From: Bacillus sp. Marseille-P3661
GTDB taxonomy: Bacteria; Bacillota; Bacilli; Bacillales; Bacillaceae_J
Direction of reading: 5' to 3'
DNA length: 64,000 nt
Assembly: GCF_900240995.1 (NCBI RefSeq)
Contig: NZ_LT965955.1
Span: 124,001 to 188,000 of the forward strand
Of this stretch, positions 45,358 to 54,284 are shown in pieces. The notes under the pieces were generated by a model. That model was not told where the DNA came from and made no database searches. It saw nothing but the letters and a program-made list of their open reading frames with translations. The number at the start of each line of letters is the position of its first letter. Position 1 is the stretch's first letter. The translations under genes were made by a program, and so were the position numbers.

Positions 45358-45555
45358 CTAATGTTTTGTAGATTTTTGTATGATGAGTATTGGATCCGCA
45401 TTTGGGTAATTTGTTGTGCTTTCTTTTTGAGAATCCCAATTTTCTATTATATCTTTAAGTACTTTGTTCATTTGTTGGGCCATTAAAATTCTTAAGAGTA
45501 ACATTCCTGAAAGAAGTAACCCGATAATAAGGGTAAACATAAGTAATTGAACCAA
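45358..45555 (-). CDS. Small single-pass membrane protein resembling the NptA N-terminus
   Basis: A 65-residue protein with one membrane helix followed by a polar tail. Its first 20 residues (MVQLLMFTLIIGLLLSGMLL) resemble the N-terminal helix of the neighbouring NptA protein (MLEFFLFTLLIGLFLVGMYF). AAAGGGGGTGAGG lies before a TTG start, which supports real translation. It could be a small regulator or a duplicated, truncated N-terminus. It lies about 100 nt upstream of the transporter gene in the same direction. Confidence 0.6.
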   Translation of the reverse strand: MVQLLMFTLIIGLLLSGMLLLRILMAQQMNKVLKDIIENWDSQKESTTNYPNADPILIIQKSTKH

Positions 45556-45663
45556 GACCTCACCCCCTTTCTTAAGTTAATATATGTATTCTAGGTAGGA
45601 CATGCGTGGGCAAAGGATAAGAATAGAATAAAATGTGTAGAAATACTATGTTAAGCCAAATAA

Positions 45664-45682
45664 CCCTACAAAAACAGTAGGG
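45664..45682 (-). terminator. Terminator of the glycosyltransferase-kinase operon
   Basis: CCCTAC/GTAGGG with a loop of seven is followed on the minus strand by TTATTT, about 35 nt after the kinase stop. Confidence 0.6.
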
Positions 45683-45718
45683 CTTTTAGGCACATTGTTG
45701 CTCTTCTTTATTTATTTG

Positions 45719-47047
45719 TTAAGATGCTTTTTTAATTTTTTGCTTACGATTTTTTTCCGCTTTCTTTCGATCCAATTTACTTTCTTTCTTTTTCCTGCCT
45801 TTCTTTTTATCTTTCTTCTTATCTTTCTTTTTATCTTTTTTCCTTTTTTCCTCTTTTGGACTATTATTTTCTACCTGTGCCATTTCTTCATTTGTAAGTG
45901 GAATCGGCGTTTTTGTCCATTCAGCATGTGTGGCAGGATCCATTACTTTAACTTGTTCAAGGAAGGTATCTAAGAACCCTCTTTCGTGAAGATTTTGAAA
46001 CAGCTCAAGCGGTCTATCTTGTTCCCGAGTGAATGAAAACACATGATCAACCATTTTAAAGCCAGCTTTTGTTACAAAGATATGCCTTAATGGAGTATCA
46101 ATTTGTTTAAACCCAGATTTTTTCATAGTCGTTAAAATTTCAAGTAAACGTCTTGTAACATCCTCGGATAGTTCAGATTGCTTTTTAAGGTAGGAGTTTA
46201 AATCAGGACCTAATAAATATTCCATGACAACATAATTGGGCCCAGTTTCATAGACCTTTGGAATAAATGATAACTTTTGGTTAGATGTGAGAACTTTACT
46301 TTCTTGCTTACAATTTTCTACTTTTGGGTAGATCTTAACACATCGATCTTCAGCTATTCGATAAACAGCCCCTTGATGGCCTTTCCCAATTAGTGGTTGG
46401 GACACTGAGCTGTCAACCTTTACACCTTCTCCAGATTCGCCAGAAGTAACAGGGATATTTTTATAGTCTAATTTATTTTCATTGAAGTAGTCTTCCCACT
46501 TTTTAAAGGTATTAGGTTCTAGTTTCTTTACTCGAGATAAAAAGGAGTCTTTTAATAAAATAATATTTAAGTCCCTTAGTAATTTTAGTGGTACTGGGTG
46601 CATCCTTTTAAAGGCGTTTACATGGTCTACTATTTTTAATTCCTCATTTTCTAAAACAAAAATATGTCGCAATGGGGCATCAATCATTGTAAATTTTGCT
46701 TTTTCCAATTCCTTTAAGATGGTTAGAAGCTTTATGGTGATCGATTCAGGGATATATGTGCAATTTCGGAGGTATTCTTTTAATGTCGGGGCATTAAAAT
46801 ATTCCATAACGATATAGTTTGGGCCTGATTTATATAATTTAGGAAAGAAGGGAAGCTTTTGTCCGGCCTTCAGAGCTTCTGTTTCCATTTTTGCTTGAAG
46901 TGGGTCTGTGTAAATTTTTACACACTTTTCTTCTGAAAGTTTAAAGACAGCTCCTTGCGATCCCATACCAATGAGTGGATAGTTTGTAGGATTATCAATT
47001 AGTAGGGTTTTTACGCCTTTAGTTACTTTAATTGCTTTAAAGTCCAC
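45719..47047 (-). CDS. Tandem protein-kinase-like protein with lysine-rich tail
   Basis: A 442-residue protein with two similar kinase-like domains (about residues 20-190 and 215-390). Each has a glycine loop (GMGSQGAVF, GKGHQGAVY), a CVKIY lysine and a VMEY hinge. The usual HRD motif is replaced by DAPLRHIF or DTPLRHIF and DFG by VDHV, so catalysis may be altered or absent. The last 45 residues are dense in lysine (repeats of KKDKK), suggesting binding to nucleic acid, polyphosphate or acidic membranes. It starts two bases after the glycosyltransferase stop, with a GTG after TAGGAGG. Distantly like YrzF-type Bacillus kinases, by inference. Confidence 0.65.
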   Translation of the reverse strand: MDFKAIKVTKGVKTLLIDNPTNYPLIGMGSQGAVFKLSEEKCVKIYTDPLQAKMETEALKAGQKLPFFPKLYKSGPNYIVMEYFNAPTLKEYLRNCTYIPESITIKLLTILKELEKAKFTMIDAPLRHIFVLENEELKIVDHVNAFKRMHPVPLKLLRDLNIILLKDSFLSRVKKLEPNTFKKWEDYFNENKLDYKNIPVTSGESGEGVKVDSSVSQPLIGKGHQGAVYRIAEDRCVKIYPKVENCKQESKVLTSNQKLSFIPKVYETGPNYVVMEYLLGPDLNSYLKKQSELSEDVTRRLLEILTTMKKSGFKQIDTPLRHIFVTKAGFKMVDHVFSFTREQDRPLELFQNLHERGFLDTFLEQVKVMDPATHAEWTKTPIPLTNEEMAQVENNSPKEEKRKKDKKKDKKKDKKKGRKKKESKLDRKKAEKNRKQKIKKAS

Positions 47048-47049
47048 GA

Positions 47050-48111
47050 TTATTTACCTCCTAACAATTGATCATAATAGTGCGCTTGTAATTGAAGTTG
47101 TTGTTTAGCATCAAACATTGTTTCAACTTTATCCCGTGCAGCAACGGTGTATGTTTCCCACATTGACCTTTGGTTCAACATAAACTCAAGAGCATCAGCA
47201 AGTTGATCTACATTGTTTTCTTGTACTAAAAAACCTTCGCGATTATGAGTGATCAATTCAGGAATACCTGCATGGTCTGTTGAAATAACTGGTACACCAA
47301 GCGCCATTGCTTCTTTCAGTGTATTTGGAATTCCTTCTACGTCACCGTTGGATGCTACCATGCTTGCCGCACAAAATAAATCAGCGTTAGCCATATGCAC
47401 GCGAACTTTGTCTTTATGAAGACGGTTTAATAACCGAAAAGAGTCGCCTAAATTTAGTTGGGACGCCAAAGTTGAAATATACTCGTGAAGCTCGCCACCG
47501 CCAATAATAGTTAATGTAGCTTTAGGAAATTTATCTTTTATTTTTTTAAACGCCTGCATTAAGATATGGTGTCCTTTTTTCTCTACCAATCTACCTACTG
47601 AAAGAATGTTTTGAGATCCCTCTATACTTGGTGCGCGATATTGGTATTTACTTAAATCAACTCCGCCATATAAGACCTTGATTTTTTCGGGGGGACAGCC
47701 CCAATCATTTATCCTCTCGCCTAAATATTTACAAACAGGGTAAAACTCTTCTCCTTGTTCAAAAAGCATTTTCATGTTATCCAAATAACCAACAGGTTGG
47801 TCAGCCATCGTGGCATCTCTACCCCGAATACTTGTTACAAGCGGGAGCTTTGTTTTTTCTTTAAATGGGAGTAGTAATATACCTAATTGGCCGTGATGGG
47901 CATGTAGAAGAGAGACCTTATTTTTCTTTATAAATTCAACTGGTGAAAATATTTCGTTGAGATAATGAACCTTTTCATTAAGTAATGACATGTCTGTCAT
48001 ATACTTTGGTTGTCGTACCAGATGAATATAATCATAACCCGGTACTTCGCGAATCTGGGGAATATATTGGGTGGGGTCTACTCTTAAGTTTAAATGCATA
48101 GCTTTCGGCAA
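47050..48111 (-). CDS. GT4-family glycosyltransferase
   Basis: A 353-residue GT-B-fold glycosyltransferase. The C-terminal half has ILSVGRLVEKKGHHILMQAF, TIIGGGELH, and the nucleotide-sugar motif EGIPNTLKEAMALGVPVISTDHAGIPELI. The N-terminal acceptor domain carries HAHHGQLG. A TTG start nine bases after AAAGGAG is more likely than the internal ATG at residue 5. Acceptor and sugar are unknown. Coupled to the kinase-like gene that follows it. Confidence 0.82.
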   Translation of the reverse strand: MPKAMHLNLRVDPTQYIPQIREVPGYDYIHLVRQPKYMTDMSLLNEKVHYLNEIFSPVEFIKKNKVSLLHAHHGQLGILLLPFKEKTKLPLVTSIRGRDATMADQPVGYLDNMKMLFEQGEEFYPVCKYLGERINDWGCPPEKIKVLYGGVDLSKYQYRAPSIEGSQNILSVGRLVEKKGHHILMQAFKKIKDKFPKATLTIIGGGELHEYISTLASQLNLGDSFRLLNRLHKDKVRVHMANADLFCAASMVASNGDVEGIPNTLKEAMALGVPVISTDHAGIPELITHNREGFLVQENNVDQLADALEFMLNQRSMWETYTVAARDKVETMFDAKQQLQLQAHYYDQLLGGK

Positions 48112-48308
48112 AAAAATCTTCTCCTTTCAACCTAATGTTCTGGTTATAGGATAAATTATGCATAAAAAAATAGAGGGGCATGGATAAATGACCATAAAAT
48201 GTATAGGTTTTCGTGTTTAGGAGCCCTTTTTTTGAAGAGGAGCAATATTAAATTAATAAATTCATTTATTAAGAGCCTTTGCAGTACTAAATTAGTCCCA
48301 ATAATTTA

Positions 48309-48352
48309 TGGGGTTTGTACGATACATTTAATGTGTGTTGAGCCCCTTTTTT
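48309..48352 (+). terminator. Terminator-like hairpin upstream of aprX
   Basis: GGGG and CCCC enclose an inner ACAT/ATGT pairing and are followed by six T residues. It lies about 80 nt before the aprX start with no gene before it on this strand, so it may attenuate aprX or end a small RNA. The rest of the gap is featureless. Confidence 0.5.
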
Positions 48353-48430
48353 ATTAATAGGTATCTACCGTTTCAAGTTCTATCACTACTTCATAGTCTA
48401 TTTCTAAAGGTATAGAAGGGGGTGATAAAT

Positions 48431-49756
48431 TTGTTTGGTTTTTCAATGGTTCAAATGGTAAGGTCAAATGCTGAAAAATTAGATCGACCATTACGCGATA
48501 AAATATTAAACTTATATAAGCCGTTTAAATGGACTCCTTGTTTTTTGCACAAATTTTTTGAAGGCACTTTAAAAAATACTAAAAAACTATCAGTTATTAT
48601 CGAGTTTAATAAGGGCTGTTATGATGTTGGCTGCGAAGAGATAAATGGAATTATGAAAAATCACTTCCGTAATAGAATTTCCCACCACTTTTCAAGGATT
48701 TCCTGCTGTAGTGCAGACGTAACCCCTAATAGTTTAGAGGAGATTCTTTCTAATTGTAAGCATATAAAAAGGGTTCACCTAAATAGAGAAGTTAAAGCCT
48801 TTCTGGATGTTGCAGTGCCTTCAGCAAATGCAGCCAATGTAGTTAGAAATGACGTTAAGCTAACAGGTAAAGGTGTAAAAATAGCCATAATAGATACAGG
48901 GATTTATCCGCATCAGGATCTTTCAGGGAGAATTACTGATTTTGTTGATTTTATAAATAATAGAACAGAGCCGTATGATGATAACGGACATGGAACACAT
49001 TGCGCTGGAGATGCAGCAGGAAACGGCATGGCTTCTTCATTTAAATATGTGGGACCAGCTCCAGAAGCGAATCTAGTAGGAGTAAAAGTTTTGGATAAAA
49101 TGGGATCAGGCTCATTAGAAACAGTTATGCAAGGAGTAGAGTGGTGTATCCAATATAATGAAAATAACCCTACTAGTAAAATTGACATTATTAGCATGTC
49201 GTTAGGAAGTACAGCTCAGACTTTTGCTAATGAAGATGCCGATCCAATGGTTCAAATTGTTGAGGAAGCATGGGGATCTGGTATTATCGTGTGTGTTGCA
49301 GCTGGAAATGAAGGACCAAGAAGCAGTTCGATAGCTAGCCCGGGTCTTAGTGACAAAGTAATAACTGTTGGTGCTCTTGATGATAGGGATACAATGGAAA
49401 CAAAGACTGATGATGATGTTGCTAACTTCTCTAGTAGAGGGCCGACCATCTATGGGGTAACCAAGCCAGATATTTTGGCGCCTGGTGTTAATATTGTTTC
49501 ATTACGATCACCTAACTCTTACTTGGATAAATTACAAAAATCTAGTCGAGTAGATAGTGATTACTTTGTATTATCAGGTACATCGATGGCTACACCAATA
49601 TGTGCTGGAATTGCTGCCTTAATTAAACAAAATAACCCTAACATACAACCATATCAAGTTAAAAACGCTTTGAAGCAGGGAGCAGACTACTGGAGTGGTA
49701 AAGATCCTAACATATACGGCGCGGGTTATATAAATGCGGAGAACTCCATTTATTAA
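48431..49756 (+). CDS. aprX: AprX, intracellular-type subtilisin-family serine protease
   Basis: A 441-residue S8 peptidase closely matching B. subtilis AprX in layout. The catalytic aspartate is in IAIIDTGIYPH, histidine in DDNGHGTHCAG and serine in SGTSMATPICAG, with the oxyanion asparagine in AAGNEGP. The N-terminus MFGFSMVQMV corresponds to a TTG start seven bases after AAGGGGGTGA; the upstream in-frame GTG overlaps that site. The protein has no signal peptide. A role in late growth protein turnover is known for the family only in outline. Confidence 0.93.
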   Translation: MFGFSMVQMVRSNAEKLDRPLRDKILNLYKPFKWTPCFLHKFFEGTLKNTKKLSVIIEFNKGCYDVGCEEINGIMKNHFRNRISHHFSRISCCSADVTPNSLEEILSNCKHIKRVHLNREVKAFLDVAVPSANAANVVRNDVKLTGKGVKIAIIDTGIYPHQDLSGRITDFVDFINNRTEPYDDNGHGTHCAGDAAGNGMASSFKYVGPAPEANLVGVKVLDKMGSGSLETVMQGVEWCIQYNENNPTSKIDIISMSLGSTAQTFANEDADPMVQIVEEAWGSGIIVCVAAGNEGPRSSSIASPGLSDKVITVGALDDRDTMETKTDDDVANFSSRGPTIYGVTKPDILAPGVNIVSLRSPNSYLDKLQKSSRVDSDYFVLSGTSMATPICAGIAALIKQNNPNIQPYQVKNALKQGADYWSGKDPNIYGAGYINAENSIY

Positions 49757-49796
49757 GAGTAGATAGGCAGATGTTTTTATATTAACTGAATTTCGT

Positions 49797-49838
49797 TAAA
49801 AAAGGTTCCCCTTCCAAGCTGAAAGGGAACCTTTTTTC
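49797..49838 (+). terminator. Terminator after aprX
   Basis: AAAAAAGGTTCCC/GGGAACCTTTTTT with a short loop, 40 nt after the stop. Its position argues against an upstream start for the next gene. Confidence 0.92.
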
Positions 49839-49946
49839 ATGATTTTGGTGAAGGTTGTGGAAAATAAAATAATATTGTGGGAAATAGTTAACTATGAGAT
49901 ACTACACAAGAATAAATTAATGTTACTTTTATGGAGGACTTCTAAG

Positions 49947-51167
49947 TTGTATCAGACAGTTGCAAATAAGTTAGGACATGGACTTTATATGAGACAGAAC
50001 AACAAGTTTTTATGGGTAAATGAAAGCTTTGCTGAAATATTTGGATATTCAAAGGTAGATGTTCAAAAATTAAATTATCTTGATCTTATTTATCCAGACG
50101 ACCGCAACAAGCTGTTACAATTAGTACTGAAATCTTATGCACGTGAAATAGAACAGTATGAAATAGAAATAAGAGGTATCAAAAAAGACGGGACAATAAT
50201 TGATATTTCTGTAACGAATAAGAGAATAGAATATGAAGGCCAATCTGCTTCGATAGGTTCAGTTATCGATATAAGTGGTCGTAAGAAGATTGAATTGCAA
50301 TTAAAAAAGAGCCAAGAACGTTATCAAAATCTTGTAGAAAATGCTCCTGTAGGAATAATCGTACATCAGAAAGGCATAATTGAATATGCTAACCCAATGG
50401 CGCTTAATTTACTAGGGGCCAATGTTAAAAGCGACATAATTGGGCAATCAATTTATACAATCGTTCACTTTAATTTTAAAGAAATTGTAACTAAACGAAT
50501 TGAGAGTATAGAAAATTTGGGGCAATCTGTTCCACCCATGCATCAAAAATTTATCCGGTTGGATGGTAGAGAAATAGATGTGGAGGTAAGTGGAATACCT
50601 ATTTTGTTAAATGATTTCCCTGCAATTGAAATCATGTTTTGGGACGTTACTGTTAAGAAAAAAGAAGAGGAATTGATCAAATATCGTGCTTATTATGATA
50701 CACTTACAGATTTACCAAACCGCAACAAATTCCAATTAGACTTTGCAGAGGAAATTAACAAGTATCAAACATTCACAGTTATGTATATAGATTTGGAAGG
50801 CCTTAAGGAAATAAATGATTACTATGGTTCCCAAGCGGGTGATATAGTACTTATCAAAATTGCAGCGCGATTATCAGGAACAATCGGCCAAAAAGGATTA
50901 GTATATCGAATGAATGGCGATGAATTTTCAGTCGTGTTTCCAGGGCAACTTTCGTCTAAAGAATTAGATGAAATTTCCAAGACGACCCATCGAATATTAA
51001 AGCAACCAATTTATACTTGTAATACTACTGTTAATGTTTCTTTAAATATAGGTGTAGTTTATTACCCAAATGATGGTGGAGAAATGGATATGCTTCTTCG
51101 CCACGCAAATATGGCAATGAACTATGCGAAGAAAACCAATTCATTCTATAAGAAATATGATTTTTAA
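49947..51167 (+). CDS. PAS-PAS-GGDEF sensor protein
   Basis: About 406 residues: two PAS domains (first with RQNNKFLWVNESFAEIFGYS, second with GIIVHQKGIIEYANPMALNLLG) and a C-terminal GGDEF domain. The signature reads NGDEF instead of GGDEF (YRMNGDEFSVVF), and the metal aspartate is in MYIDLEGLKEIND. Diguanylate cyclase activity is possible but not assured. TTG 49947 lies eight bases after TGGAGGA. Longer in-frame starts (for example ATG 49920 or ATG 49839) lack a ribosome-binding site, and the last one abuts the aprX terminator. It begins a c-di-GMP gene group. Confidence 0.78.
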   Translation: MYQTVANKLGHGLYMRQNNKFLWVNESFAEIFGYSKVDVQKLNYLDLIYPDDRNKLLQLVLKSYAREIEQYEIEIRGIKKDGTIIDISVTNKRIEYEGQSASIGSVIDISGRKKIELQLKKSQERYQNLVENAPVGIIVHQKGIIEYANPMALNLLGANVKSDIIGQSIYTIVHFNFKEIVTKRIESIENLGQSVPPMHQKFIRLDGREIDVEVSGIPILLNDFPAIEIMFWDVTVKKKEEELIKYRAYYDTLTDLPNRNKFQLDFAEEINKYQTFTVMYIDLEGLKEINDYYGSQAGDIVLIKIAARLSGTIGQKGLVYRMNGDEFSVVFPGQLSSKELDEISKTTHRILKQPIYTCNTTVNVSLNIGVVYYPNDGGEMDMLLRHANMAMNYAKKTNSFYKKYDF

Positions 51168-51309
51168 TAAATTTAAATAATATGATAGGTGAAAGTGGTG
51201 TCTTCCGGATACATTATTAAAAATATGAGCCGGTGAGATAGACACTTTTTTCTTTGATAAATATATCTATAATGTGGAATAATCGTGAACTTTAAGTGAA
51301 ATTTAAGGA

Positions 51310-52088
51310 AAAAAAGCCCGGTTGAATTGCTCAACCGGGCTTTCAATCGTTAACACCACAGGAGACCCAACCATGCCAAATCCTATTTGGGAATGTACCC
51401 TTTTTAGGTTACATTTGAACCATAATGGACTTAGATTTCACTTCTGTTTCAAAATCAAGTGTGCAGCCCAGCTAAGGGACTGCCAAAAGAAGTGAAGAAT
51501 TTAAGCTTAATCAGGATTGTGATAGCTCCGTGAACAGGAGACTCATGCTCCTGCAAGATAGGTTTTATTAAATTTTAGACTCAATCTTATACTTTTTCCT
51601 ATACTTGATAGTTACAGTTCCAAACTTTTCTGCAGAATATTTCATTGAATTACATCTAGTAGATAAGATCTAGATCGTGTGTGAATTAGGGTTTTTGGTC
51701 AAAATTAAAGTCAATGGGGGTTGAATTCTAGTTAACTAGTTACTCGACGGTAACTTAGTTTAAGCTAGTTATTGACTTCCTTACATAATGTAAGGATTGA
51801 CTATTAACTCTATCAACTATTACTGATTAAAATCTTATCGGTGATTTTTTTCAAATCACTTGGATCATACAGAAAGATTGTGTTCTGATTTTACCGTTAT
51901 ATAGGGCACTCACTGGGTAAATCAGAAAGAATTGTTGGTGGATTCACCTGCTTTCTAGATTTCCAAAGTGATAATACTTACTCCTAGTTTTATTTTATTA
52001 CCGTTTAAAATAACGGAACTAACTAGGATGGTTGAGTCTCCTGAGATGTTAACTTGTAAGATAATTTTTGTTTTCTGTTTATCTTACA
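51310..52088 (-). ncRNA. Candidate large structured non-coding RNA (about 780 nt)
   Basis: No coding frame exists here, yet the minus strand reads as one structured transcript. It begins just after an extended -10 promoter with a 5' hairpin of ten perfect pairs (52079-52088 with 52055-52064). A 26-nt closing helix joins 52028-52053 to 51349-51374 (23 Watson-Crick pairs, two G-U, one mismatch). Inside are many local hairpins: 51983-51989 with 52021-52027 around 52001-52016, CAGGAG/CTCCTG at 51535-51553, and TTCACTTC/GAAGTGAA at 51437-51496. The RNA ends at a strong terminator. Size and density of helices resemble ornate large bacterial RNAs (OLE, GOLLD, ROOL), but I cannot assign it to any class. 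A mobile element with inverted ends is the main alternative. Confidence 0.65.
51313..51344 (-). terminator. Terminator of the candidate large RNA
   Basis: On the minus strand AAGCCCGGTTGA and TCAACCGGGCTT form a long stem with a five-base loop, followed directly by TTTTTCC. The T-run exists only in this direction, so it does not serve the upstream GGDEF gene. Confidence 0.85.
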
Positions 52089-52093
52089 TTTTT

Positions 52094-52102
52094 AGTATAC
52101 CA
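52094..52102 (-). promoter_or_regulatory. Extended -10 promoter of the candidate large RNA
   Basis: The minus strand reads TGGTATACT, a TGN-extended -10 hexamer. Transcription would start near 52087, exactly at the 5' hairpin. No clear -35 was seen, which extended -10 promoters often do without. Confidence 0.6.
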
Positions 52103-52276
52103 CCAGTCGCTGGAAAATAATGTGCATATTATGTGAACATTGAAGACTTGAAGTTCTTTTTTAAGGAATTTTTGTTAGTGAAATAAAGTAATTTACAAAA
52201 ATTCATGTCCTCTTAACCGTGCGTTAACAATTGAAAGTTAAACTAAACCTATCATTACTTAAAGAAGGTGCAGCAC

Positions 52277-53128
52277 TTGAATAGCCAGTTAGTAACAGTC
52301 TCGAGATTAGATAAAGTCTATTCATATTTAAAGTCACTAAATAATAAAAGGAAGCGTGAGATTTTCTACTTTAAAGGTTTTATGGAACTACAGCGAATCA
52401 TAAAAAATAATTCTTTAGCTACGTACTTTCAACCCATTCTTAATTTGGAATCTGGAGATACGTTAGGTTACGAGGCATTGAATCGTCCTGTGTCGAAGTT
52501 TTTTTGTAATACAGAAAGTTTTTATGATTTTGTTGGGCAAACTGATCAGGTTTTTTTATTTGAGTGTTTTTGTAGAAATGTTTCAATGAAACGTTTTATT
52601 GATAGATATAAAGATGAAAAACTTAAGAGAAACTCCCTTCTTTTTATCAATATCCATCCACATGTTTTGCTGGATACTAATTACCATAGTGGTGAAACCT
52701 TACAATTACTTTGTGATCTGGGAATTGAGCCAAATCAGATTGTCTTTGAATTAACAGAAAAGAGTGCTGTAACTGACTTTGGTCAGTTTGAAAAAGTCCT
52801 TTCTAATTATCGTTCGCAAGGTTTCCGGATTGCTATTGATGATGTAGGCTCTGGCTATAATAGTCTAAAAACATTAGTGTACTTAAAACCGGAATTTATT
52901 AAATTAGATAAATCAATTATTCAGCATATTGATCGCAATAGTGAACAACAAAAGTTAGTTACTTTGTTAATTGAGTACGCTAATCAATCTGATACAAAAA
53001 TTATCGCTGAAGGAATTGAACGGCTAGAGGAGCTTTCCTATATAAGAGAAAAAGGAGTACATTATGGTCAAGGATATGCATTAGGCAGACCTAAGGAGAA
53101 TTTAGTGCCTGGGTATGTCCCACTCTAA
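52277..53128 (+). CDS. EAL-domain c-di-GMP phosphodiesterase
   Basis: A 283-residue single-domain EAL protein. Catalytic and metal-binding motifs are all present: YEALNRP, the asparagine in FINIHP, the glutamate in FELTEKS, IAIDDVGSGY, KLDKSII and the glutamate in IAEGIERLEEL. It should be an active phosphodiesterase that makes pGpG. TTG 52277 lies seven bases after AAGAAGGTG; the GTG at 52268 is part of that site. No membrane segment. Confidence 0.88.
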   Translation: MNSQLVTVSRLDKVYSYLKSLNNKRKREIFYFKGFMELQRIIKNNSLATYFQPILNLESGDTLGYEALNRPVSKFFCNTESFYDFVGQTDQVFLFECFCRNVSMKRFIDRYKDEKLKRNSLLFINIHPHVLLDTNYHSGETLQLLCDLGIEPNQIVFELTEKSAVTDFGQFEKVLSNYRSQGFRIAIDDVGSGYNSLKTLVYLKPEFIKLDKSIIQHIDRNSEQQKLVTLLIEYANQSDTKIIAEGIERLEELSYIREKGVHYGQGYALGRPKENLVPGYVPL

Positions 53129-53190
53129 TCAATTTATGATTTATAAGTATTAGTGGTTAAAAGTATGAGATAGCTAGAAGGTGAACTTAA

Positions 53191-54132
53191 ATGACAACAC
53201 ATGTTGGCGAAATTGTTGATTCAGTACCATGTATTCCCCAATATGTAGTAAACAAAGTAGTAAATAAGGTATTTAGTGAGAATACTAAATTACAAGGCAT
53301 AGTTGTCGTAAATAATAATATACCAATATCACTCATCACTAGATCACACTTTTATCAAAAGATTGGTACGCAATATGGTTATAATTTGTATATGGGTCGA
53401 ACGATCGATTTAACGGCTAAAAAAAATCCACTCATAGTAGATTATTTCCAACCTATTACAGAAGTAAGTAAATTGGCAATGGAAAGAAAAGAAGAGGATC
53501 TTTATGATTACGTTATTGTGACCAAAGAGGGTAGCTTTGCTGGAATTGTGAGCATTCAAAAACTATTAATGAAATTAGTAGAAATCCAAGTCGAAGTGGC
53601 AAGTTTTTTAAATCCGCTTACTGGCTTACCAGGAAATCAGATTATTGACAGAAAATTAACTGAGGTTATTCAACAGGAGAAATTCACTATAATATATTTT
53701 GACTTGGATAAATTTAAAGAATATAACGATACATATGGATTTAAAAAAGGAGATGAACTTCTCCTAGGTACCTCATCATTACTTGAACAAGCTTTTGACA
53801 GTACAGGCGCCTTTTTAGGGCATATTGGTGGCGATGATTTTATTGCTATATTAAATAGTTATGATTTCAATGCAATATGTGAAGGGATTATTAGCGATTT
53901 TGATATGTTTGTTAAACGGTTTTATAAATCTAAGCATCTATTACAACAGTTTGTAGAAACCGAAAACCGTCTTGGTATAAAAGAAAAAATTTCATTAGTT
54001 TCTTTGTCAATTGCGATTGTTACAAATCAGCACACTCAATTTAAAAGTGTAGAGGAACTTGCAGAGTATGCAGCGGTAGTAAAGAAAATGTGTAAAAAAG
54101 TTAAAGGAAGTTGCTGCTTAATAAATCCCTAG
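53191..54132 (+). CDS. CBS-like plus GGDEF domain protein
   Basis: A 313-residue protein. The N-terminal 140 residues look like paired CBS motifs (VVNNNIPISLITRSHFYQKI and VTKEGSFAGIVSIQKLL). The C-terminal GGDEF domain has FDLDKFKEYNDTYGF and a GGDDF signature, a conservative variant that may remain active. No membrane helix. It follows the EAL gene by 62 nt and is probably co-transcribed. It could join an adenylate-type signal to c-di-GMP synthesis. Confidence 0.8.
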   Translation: MTTHVGEIVDSVPCIPQYVVNKVVNKVFSENTKLQGIVVVNNNIPISLITRSHFYQKIGTQYGYNLYMGRTIDLTAKKNPLIVDYFQPITEVSKLAMERKEEDLYDYVIVTKEGSFAGIVSIQKLLMKLVEIQVEVASFLNPLTGLPGNQIIDRKLTEVIQQEKFTIIYFDLDKFKEYNDTYGFKKGDELLLGTSSLLEQAFDSTGAFLGHIGGDDFIAILNSYDFNAICEGIISDFDMFVKRFYKSKHLLQQFVETENRLGIKEKISLVSLSIAIVTNQHTQFKSVEELAEYAAVVKKMCKKVKGSCCLINP

Positions 54133-54199
54133 AGGTTATTTATAAAGAACAAGTGGCGCTTATGGGGTTAATTTGAATATGTAAATTAAATTAGAACTT

Positions 54200-54240
54200 A
54201 AGAACACACGCATTTACATGTAGTGTGTTCTTGTTTTTAT
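54200..54240 (+). terminator. Terminator after the CBS-GGDEF gene
   Basis: AAGAACACAC pairs with GTGTGTTCTT and is followed by GTTTTTA. Confidence 0.85.
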
Positions 54241-54284
54241 AGCAATGTTTTTATTAAATTTTATAAGCTTTTCGGTAAAAGTAA

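Noticed and set aside
45695-45973. Plus-strand frame rich in phenylalanine and leucine
   Set aside because: It is the complement of the lysine-rich tail of the kinase-like gene on the other strand and has no translation signals.
51349-52053. Insertion sequence or MITE with 26-bp inverted ends
   Set aside because: Promoter and terminator bracket the ends, end differences are largely G-U compatible, there are many internal hairpins, and no target duplication was seen. It is kept as an alternative, not adopted.
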